DNA of 7,408 bases. Origin: Acidobacteriota bacterium (GTDB taxonomy: Bacteria > Acidobacteriota > Blastocatellia > Pyrinomonadales > Pyrinomonadaceae). The first letter of the stretch is position 1, and every line of letters starts with the position of its first letter. Location of the stretch: contig JACCVS010000722.1 in NCBI GenBank assembly GCA_013698055.1, forward strand, positions 1-7,408, given 5' to 3'. The translations under genes and the position numbers were made by a program. This document shows positions 1-4,657 of the stretch, one piece after another. The notes beneath the pieces are model-generated. The model was not told where the DNA came from and did not search any database. It saw nothing but the letters and a program-made list of their open reading frames with translations.

Positions 1-5
1 CTGTT

Positions 6-38
6 CACTGACCACTGACCACTGACCACTGACCACTG
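6..38. repeat. Heptanucleotide tandem repeat (CACTGAC unit)
   Basis: Four exact head-to-tail copies of CACTGAC occupy 6-12, 13-19, 20-26 and 27-33, followed by a partial fifth copy (CACTG, 34-38). On the other strand the unit reads GTCAGTG. The array may continue beyond the left edge, where the first bases are a diverged flank. Short heptamer arrays of this kind are known in intergenic DNA of cyanobacteria and some Acidobacteriota; they are non-coding and variable in copy number. It ends two bases before the ATG of the next gene. Confidence 0.9.
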
Positions 39-40
39 TC

Positions 41-778
41 ATGCGTATCGTCACTTACAATGTGCACAAATGTCGCGGGATGGACAGGCGAGAGCATCCT
101 GCGCGGATTGCGGAGGTCTTGCGCGAGACTAATGCCGACATCATCGCGCTTCAGGAGGTCTTGAGCATCGAAGGCTCGAAGCGCGAGCGTCATCAGGCAC
201 GCTATCTGGCCGAAGCATTGGAGATGAATTATCACATCGGCGAGAATCGCAAGCTCGATGGAGGAGCTTACGGTAATGTCACCTTAAGCCGCTTGCCGCT
301 TCACGCCGCGCATAATTATGACATCACATGGAGCAAACGCGAGCGGCGCGGCTGTCTTCGGGCGGACGTGCCGGTTAACTTAGGGGGAAAAGAAATCCTG
401 CTCCACATCTTCAACATCCATCTCGGCACGGCATTCATCGAGCGCCGCCACCAGGCGCGCAAGCTCGTCAGTGATGAGATAATAAATAATAAGAAGCTTG
501 GAGGGGCGCGCATCGCGCTCGGAGACTTTAACGAGTGGACGCGCGGGCTGGCCTCGCGCCTCCTGGGCACGCATCTCCAGAGCGCGGACATTCGTCATCA
601 CCTCAAACGCGCGAAAACCTATCCGGGCGTGCTGCCGTTCCTGCATCTCGATCACGTTTATTACGACGACGCGCTCGAACTCAAACGCCTGACACTGCAT
701 AGGAGCCGCACCGCTCTCATCGCCTCTGATCACCTGCCGCTGGTCGCGGACTTTCAATTCAAGGAAGTTGAAAGGTGA
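41..778 (+). CDS. Endonuclease/exonuclease/phosphatase (EEP) family protein
   Basis: A 245-residue single-domain protein of the metal-dependent EEP (DNase I-like) fold, which hydrolyses phosphodiester or phosphomonoester bonds. Visible landmarks, in order: TYNVH with Asn7 in strand 1; LQEV with metal-binding Glu39; GNV then SRLP (78-86); NIHLGT with His127; GDFNEW with Asp162 and Asn164; LDH (Asp204, His205); and SDHLP with Asp230 and His231. All expected catalytic positions are present and the length is normal for a stand-alone member. No signal peptide or membrane segment is seen, so it is probably cytoplasmic. The substrate cannot be told: relatives act on DNA, phospholipids or inositol phosphates. 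The ATG at 41 is the only sensible start: an in-frame TGA lies at 23-25, and the first residues already form the conserved first strand. There is no Shine-Dalgarno sequence, because the heptamer array occupies that place. Confidence 0.88.
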   Translation: MRIVTYNVHKCRGMDRREHPARIAEVLRETNADIIALQEVLSIEGSKRERHQARYLAEALEMNYHIGENRKLDGGAYGNVTLSRLPLHAAHNYDITWSKRERRGCLRADVPVNLGGKEILLHIFNIHLGTAFIERRHQARKLVSDEIINNKKLGGARIALGDFNEWTRGLASRLLGTHLQSADIRHHLKRAKTYPGVLPFLHLDHVYYDDALELKRLTLHRSRTALIASDHLPLVADFQFKEVER

Positions 779-876
779 AAGGCAAAACCGACGTAGTGCG
801 TTGGCTATAAAGTGTAATAGGTTGAAAGCGTGATTAAGCACTATGACGCGGGTTAATCAGTAGTTATGCCGCTTCA

Positions 877-1524
877 ATGATTCGAATGCTTGCTTTAACT
901 ACGCTCTACAAATTTATTAAGCATGGAAGACCATCGCGCCAGCAAGGTGCTCGGGCAGTGGTCACTTGGACGCTTATTGCATTAAATGTCATCAGTTGGG
1001 GCGTGGTGGCGTGGCTCTACGGTTTGCCGCTGTTTAGGGCACATAATTCTTATTTGCTTCTTCGCGTTGGTGCCCTCAATGGAGATTTATTGTGGGCTGG
1101 AGAGTGGTGGCGAATCATCACTTCTCAATTCCTTCATGTCTATTTTGCCCATCTCGTTTTCAACATGGCTGCGCTATTATTTTTGGGCACAGCATTGGAG
1201 CGCGCGTTCGGCTCATTACGTTTCGCCTTGTTGTATGTAATTAGCGGCTCAATTGGTCAGGTTGTCGGCGTTGTTGCTGCTCCGGCACTCGTCAGTTCCG
1301 GCGCTTCGCAGGCTGTGATGGGAATCGCCGGGGCTGCGGCAATTAAATTGCTCAAGCAACGTGAGTCAGGAGCATCTCTAATTATCATTCTGCTGGCGGT
1401 GGTAGGCATCCAACTGGGGCTGGATATAGTTGTAGCGCGCACGATCAAGGCGGGGCATTGGAGCAGCTTATGCGCGGGCGCGGCAATAGGATATATGTTG
1501 AGTCGCTACTCGAAAGAGGCGTGA
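877..1524 (+). CDS. Rhomboid family intramembrane serine protease
   Basis: A 215-residue polytopic membrane protein of the rhomboid (S54) family, which cleaves transmembrane substrates within the bilayer. After a short basic N-terminus the first membrane helix is about residues 28-50. The WWR motif of loop 1 is at 77-79, followed by the helix-2 signature with His87, His92 and Asn96. The nucleophile is Ser144 in GASQ, and the helix-6 base is His194, followed by G201xxxG205. Spacings between these residues match the well-studied GlpG closely (87/92/96/144/194 here, 145/150/154/201/254 there). Two variations stand out: Gln145 instead of Gly after the Ser, and Ser197 at a usual Gly after the His. 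Substrate is unknown. It lies 98 bp after the EEP gene on the same strand; I see no convincing promoter or terminator between them. ATG at 877 follows an in-frame stop at 844-846; Met4 (886) is an alternative start. Neither has a clear Shine-Dalgarno sequence. The gene looks more AT-rich than its neighbours. Confidence 0.87.
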   Translation: MIRMLALTTLYKFIKHGRPSRQQGARAVVTWTLIALNVISWGVVAWLYGLPLFRAHNSYLLLRVGALNGDLLWAGEWWRIITSQFLHVYFAHLVFNMAALLFLGTALERAFGSLRFALLYVISGSIGQVVGVVAAPALVSSGASQAVMGIAGAAAIKLLKQRESGASLIIILLAVVGIQLGLDIVVARTIKAGHWSSLCAGAAIGYMLSRYSKEA

Positions 1525-1727
1525 TTGATAATGATTTGAATTGCGAAGCAAAGGTTAGCCGCAGCCGTGGCATAGCAAGTCATTCAACCCGATTCCTCGA
1601 TAGCATCCCTTTCATTATCATCTTTTCTGATATCGCCAGAATGATGTTCGCTTGCGGCGAGTTGATTCTGACATGAAGCAGTTATCCAGGAATCAAACGC
1701 TCTTGTTGCATATAGCCCTTTTGCCTC
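1525..1727. other. Convergent intergenic region, no gene recognised
   Basis: This 203-bp stretch lies between the stop codons of two genes that face each other. It is relatively AT-rich. A terminator would be expected for each strand, but I find no GC-rich hairpin followed by a T run. The only symmetry seen is weak: TGATAATGA (1526-1534) matched by TCATTATCA (1612-1620), and CAGAAT (1637-1642) matched by ATTCTG (1665-1670). Small open frames here show no protein-like character. Confidence 0.6.
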
Positions 1728-1958
1728 TCATCTTTTTACCTTGTTTCCCGCTCCGTTTGGATTTTGCTGGCGAGTACGCGGCTTGACGTTATGCGTGACG
1801 CGCCGAGCGGCATCATCCGTGATGACTGAGACGCCGGAGACTTTCTCTCGCACGAGCGCACGCATCCGCTCAGCCGCCTGCGTATAGGTCAGCCCCGTCG
1901 CTTCCGCGCCGCGCTCGCTCAAGACCGCCCATTGCTGCTCTGCCAGTTCACTCATCAT
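1728..1958 (-). CDS. Small uncharacterised protein downstream of kinase
   Basis: A 76-residue protein that I cannot assign to a named family. Its sequence looks like a real compact fold rather than an antisense shadow: an N-terminal amphipathic stretch (SELAEQQWAVLSERG), a helix at about 25-39 (YTQAAERMRALVREK), a hydrophobic strand (GVSVIT, 41-47), then DDAARR and a basic, probably disordered tail (from about 54) rich in Arg, Lys, Asn and Gln. No signal peptide, membrane helix or Cys. It starts 24 bp after the stop of the 828-residue kinase on the same strand, so the two are probably co-transcribed. Two adjacent ATG codons (1956-1958 and 1953-1955) could both serve; only a weak GAG-type ribosome site precedes them. 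A role as a kinase partner or substrate is possible but is inferred from position alone. No other plausible gene exists on this segment. Confidence 0.6.
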   Translation of the reverse strand: MMSELAEQQWAVLSERGAEATGLTYTQAAERMRALVREKVSGVSVITDDAARRVTHNVKPRTRQQNPNGAGNKVKR

Positions 1959-1982
1959 TGCTCGTTTTCAGAATGCTTAAGG

Positions 1983-4469
1983 TCACTTGTTAGACTTTTC
2001 AGGCAGCTTGGCATCAGGCGTGTACTTCCACTGCGGGTTCGACCCTTCGGGCGAACAGGGCGCTTTGTAGTTGTCCACGCGCAGTTCGGGCAGCTGCCCG
2101 GTCGAAGCTGTCGCGTGGAAGATGACGGAGGCCGTAGCACCGGGATTGTTTTCGGCGGCAAGTCCAGCCTCGCAGAAAGAGGCGTAGGTCGTGCCGAAAT
2201 CCTTGAGAACGCGAAGCTGAGTCTGTGACGCCTGCACGAGCTTTGCCCATTCCATCGCCTGCCCCATCTGCATGTAGTAATAACCGAGTAACAATTCATT
2301 AATCCCATCGCGGTTCAGGTCGTAGGTTTTGAGGATCAGCGAGAGATTCGGCACAGGGTAGTCAGTGACGTAAGTCTCGCCCGAAAAGATGGCGAGATAT
2401 TTCGGCCCGTCGTTATCCGCGGGACTACCCGAGTGCGTGTCGATGATGTAGGCCGTCTGTTTCGCGCCAGTTGTGGTGAAAGCTCCTTCGGCCACCGCCG
2501 AAACAGTGGCACTGCTCATCTCGCCCTCAAGCTGCTCCCAGAAAGTGCCGTCCTGATTCGGCTCGCTCCCAGTCTGCGGAGACGCTTCCGGGCTTGCCTG
2601 CGGTGCGGGAGGCTTCGGCGCTTTTTCCCTGTGAGCGCGGGCGACCTCCGTGATGATCTTCTGCTCTAAATCTTTGTCGAGCTGTGGACGCGGAATCGGG
2701 TCAGGCTTCCGCCAATCGTAGAGCACGTCTTTAGCTCCGGCCAGGCTGAGCGACATGGCAGGCTGCTTGCGCCTGACGAGGTCTATCAAGTAATTAACCG
2801 GGACGGCCAGAGCGCGACCGCCGCCCGGAGAATCAACCATGATGCCGATGACTTCGCCCTGAGCGTTGAGCAGCGCGCCGCCCGTGACTGTCTGCCCAGC
2901 TTGCGCTGCGACCTCCAGCAAATCATTATCTTTGTAGCCGTTGATCGTTCCTGGTGCGTAAGCGGCCTCGGTCTTCGCGCCGCTGCCGACGATGGCCACC
3001 TTATCGTTCAGCGTCGTCTCTTTTCTGTTGCCGATAGCGAGCGCAGGAGCTTTCGCCCTCGCAACTTTTAACGTCACCAGCCCGCGCTCACGATCAAGTC
3101 CCGTCACGTCTGTGATGTCGTAAGCTCCGTTTTGACCGACGAAGGTGATGCGACCGCGCGTTGCTCCCTCAATGACGGAAAGAGAGGTTGCAAGCTCATT
3201 TTCTTTGAAAAAGAAACCGCTGGCTTGACGCGTGACTTTGCCGCTTGGGTCAAGCATCGTCACGGAGACGACCGAAGGAAGCGCGTCGCGGAAGGGAAAC
3301 GGAACGGCGTCGTAGGCGGTCGGGGCGGTCGGAGGCGTGACGGTGTTATTGCCCGAGCGCAGCCAGAGCGTAACGACGCTGGCTATCAAAATCACAGCGA
3401 CGGCAATGCTTCCACCAATCAACCACCACTTCTTAGCTTTGCTGCGGTCATCCGTCGAATCATGAGCGCGATTGAGAGCACCACCCGCTCCGTTCGGAGA
3501 TAAGGGCTGCGCGACTCCCGCCTGTCCCAGCACCATCGTCGGGTCGCCGCCGACACCGATGAGTGGTAGCTTGCCCGGCCTCGGACTCGTTACTCTCGTC
3601 ATCTCGTCATCTGTGACTGCACCGACATGCGCGAAGACGGGCTGTGCTTTGTCGCTCAACGAGGCGCGCATCTCCGCGGCGCTCACCGGGCGCAAAGAAG
3701 GCTTCAGCGAAAGCGCCTGCATCAGGACGGCGGAAAATCCTTCAGGGACTTCCGGGTTGATCTTGTTGACAATCGGGAGTGGGTCTTCCTTGTCGTCAAA
3801 GCTGTCGGCGGCGCGCTTCAAAGCGTCTTCCGGAATGCGCGCAGTTAGCAGTTGATAGAGGGTTGCTGCCAGCGAATAAAGGTCGCTGCGCGGGCCTGTG
3901 CGCTCGCCCTGAATCTGTTCGAGCGCGGCGTAGTTAAGAGTGTAGCCGATGACGCTCATCCCCGAAGTGGTGCGCGTCATCTGCCCGGCAGTGCCCTTTG
4001 CCAAGCCGAAATCGAGCAGGACAATCTTGCCCTGGGCGGTGAGTTTCAGGTTCGCTGGTTTGATATCACGATGGATGACGGGCGGCTCGTGCGTGTGGAG
4101 GTAATCGAGCGCGTCGAGCAGATCGTCCGCCCAGCGAAGGACTTCCGAAGGCGAGAACGGTTGAGTGCGGCGCGAAAGCAATTCGCCCAGATCGCTTCCC
4201 GGAATAAACTCCATGACGAGAAACTGCCCGTCGTTTTCCGAGAAATGGTCAATGACTTTCGGCAAGACGGGGTGACGCAAGTTGGCGAGCAGTCGCGCCT
4301 CACGCTCGAAGGCGCGCTTCAAATCGTCCTGCTCAACCAACATCTCTTTGAGCGCGACGGTGCGGCTCAAGCGCTCGTCCACAGCTTCATAGACCGCGCC
4401 CATCCCGCCGCGCCCGAGTTGGCGGACGATGCGGTAGCGACCTTGCAAGACTGTGTCAGGAGCAGGCAT
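1983..4469 (-). CDS. Transmembrane Ser/Thr kinase with degenerate HtrA-like domain
   Basis: An 828-residue receptor-like eukaryote-type Ser/Thr kinase. The kinase domain (about 12-270) has a complete Gly-loop (GRGGMG, 19-24), Lys41, probable helix-C Glu57, HRD (133-135) with Lys137 and Asn140, DFG (153-155), Asp196 and Arg260. The APE motif reads ALE (182-184). Thr165, Thr167 and Thr168 in the activation loop are possible autophosphorylation sites. A polar linker (about 275-345) leads to one membrane helix (about 348-370), putting the rest outside the cytoplasm. Residues about 395-566 follow the HtrA/trypsin-2 pattern (SGFFF, VIEGA, TLKV, TGGALLN, GEVIGI), but His, Asp and Ser are replaced by Ser431, Gly463 and Thr529, so proteolysis is unlikely. 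After a Pro/Ala-rich linker (about 612-640), a C-terminal domain (about 655-815) carries a DxNxDGxxE loop (717-725) and two Cys (766, 805). Ligand and targets are unknown. ATG at 4469 has a good ribosome site and precedes a normal kinase N-terminus. Confidence 0.9.
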   Translation of the reverse strand: MPAPDTVLQGRYRIVRQLGRGGMGAVYEAVDERLSRTVALKEMLVEQDDLKRAFEREARLLANLRHPVLPKVIDHFSENDGQFLVMEFIPGSDLGELLSRRTQPFSPSEVLRWADDLLDALDYLHTHEPPVIHRDIKPANLKLTAQGKIVLLDFGLAKGTAGQMTRTTSGMSVIGYTLNYAALEQIQGERTGPRSDLYSLAATLYQLLTARIPEDALKRAADSFDDKEDPLPIVNKINPEVPEGFSAVLMQALSLKPSLRPVSAAEMRASLSDKAQPVFAHVGAVTDDEMTRVTSPRPGKLPLIGVGGDPTMVLGQAGVAQPLSPNGAGGALNRAHDSTDDRSKAKKWWLIGGSIAVAVILIASVVTLWLRSGNNTVTPPTAPTAYDAVPFPFRDALPSVVSVTMLDPSGKVTRQASGFFFKENELATSLSVIEGATRGRITFVGQNGAYDITDVTGLDRERGLVTLKVARAKAPALAIGNRKETTLNDKVAIVGSGAKTEAAYAPGTINGYKDNDLLEVAAQAGQTVTGGALLNAQGEVIGIMVDSPGGGRALAVPVNYLIDLVRRKQPAMSLSLAGAKDVLYDWRKPDPIPRPQLDKDLEQKIITEVARAHREKAPKPPAPQASPEASPQTGSEPNQDGTFWEQLEGEMSSATVSAVAEGAFTTTGAKQTAYIIDTHSGSPADNDGPKYLAIFSGETYVTDYPVPNLSLILKTYDLNRDGINELLLGYYYMQMGQAMEWAKLVQASQTQLRVLKDFGTTYASFCEAGLAAENNPGATASVIFHATASTGQLPELRVDNYKAPCSPEGSNPQWKYTPDAKLPEKSNK

Positions 4470-4477
4470 CCGTTATT

Positions 4478-4483
4478 TCCCCT
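4478..4483 (-). promoter_or_regulatory. Shine-Dalgarno site of the 828-aa kinase
   Basis: Read on the minus strand this is AGGGGA, eight bases before the ATG at 4467-4469. It is the clearest ribosome binding site in the window and fixes the start of the kinase gene. No convincing -35/-10 pair was identified upstream. Confidence 0.7.
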
Positions 4484-4526
4484 GATAACCCCGCGAGAGA
4501 GTGCGAGTTTATCTTTTATGCGGGAG

Positions 4527-4552
4527 ATTGGCTAGACGAAGTCTAGCGCAAT
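4527..4552. repeat. Near-perfect CTAG-containing hairpin in the kinase leader
   Basis: The inverted repeat GCTAGAC (4531-4537) / GTCTAGC (4541-4547) is perfect, with a three-base loop. It extends by ATTG (4527-4530) pairing with CAAT (4549-4552) across one bulged base (4548), giving 11 pairs. It lies 57 bp upstream of the 828-aa kinase start and 105 bp after the stop of the other kinase. No T run follows on either strand, so a standard intrinsic terminator is unlikely. A leader-RNA structure or a protein-binding palindrome fits better. Confidence 0.6.
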
Positions 4553-4569
4553 GATTTGCAGGGAAGATG

Positions 4570-4637
4570 AAAAGCTGGCAGGAAAGAGAATGTAGAAGGA
4601 AGTTAAAGCATAGCTTTTATTCTTCATCCTGGCTTTT
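4570..4637. repeat. Long imperfect inverted repeat after the propeller-kinase gene
   Basis: AAAAGC (4570-4575) pairs with GCTTTT (4632-4637), and CAGGA (4579-4583) with TCCTG (4627-4631), with a three-base bulge (4576-4578). The interior contains a second small hairpin, AAAGC (4605-4609) / GCTTT (4613-4617), with a three-base loop. On the minus strand it lies 20 bases after the stop of the kinase gene at 4658. It could be a weak terminator or attenuator, but the T run is only four long and is part of the stem. Confidence 0.35.
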
Positions 4638-4657
4638 CTTCTGACTCCTGCCTTTCG

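Noticed and set aside
801..830. TATAAA at 806-811 as a -10 box for the rhomboid gene
   Set aside because: No matching -35 sequence at 16-18 bases upstream, so a promoter is not supported.
380..841. 153-codon minus-strand open frame opposite the EEP gene
   Set aside because: It overlaps a gene with all catalytic motifs intact and has no protein-like signature of its own.
866..880. Four-codon frame (MPLQ) whose stop overlaps the rhomboid ATG as ATGA
   Set aside because: Could suggest translational coupling, but it has no ribosome site and is short enough to be chance.
1458..1676. 72-codon plus-strand frame starting inside the rhomboid gene
   Set aside because: It begins inside the last helix of the rhomboid in another frame, with no ribosome site and no motif; most likely chance.
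1673..1786. 37-codon plus-strand frame with a hydrophobic, signal-peptide-like start (MKQLSRNQTLLLHIALLP)
   Set aside because: It ends after 37 codons, has no ribosome site and runs antisense into the 76-aa gene. A lipoprotein remnant cannot be excluded, but nothing downstream supports it.
3852..4535. 227-codon plus-strand open frame opposite the kinase domain
   Set aside because: It is antisense to the best-conserved part of the kinase (HRD, DFG, Gly-loop), has no recognisable motif, and is of the kind expected opposite GC-rich genes.
4621..4657. Pyrimidine-rich segment resembling degenerate heptamer repeats (CTGACTCCTGCCTTT)
   Set aside because: No two adjacent units match exactly, so a tandem repeat cannot be claimed.
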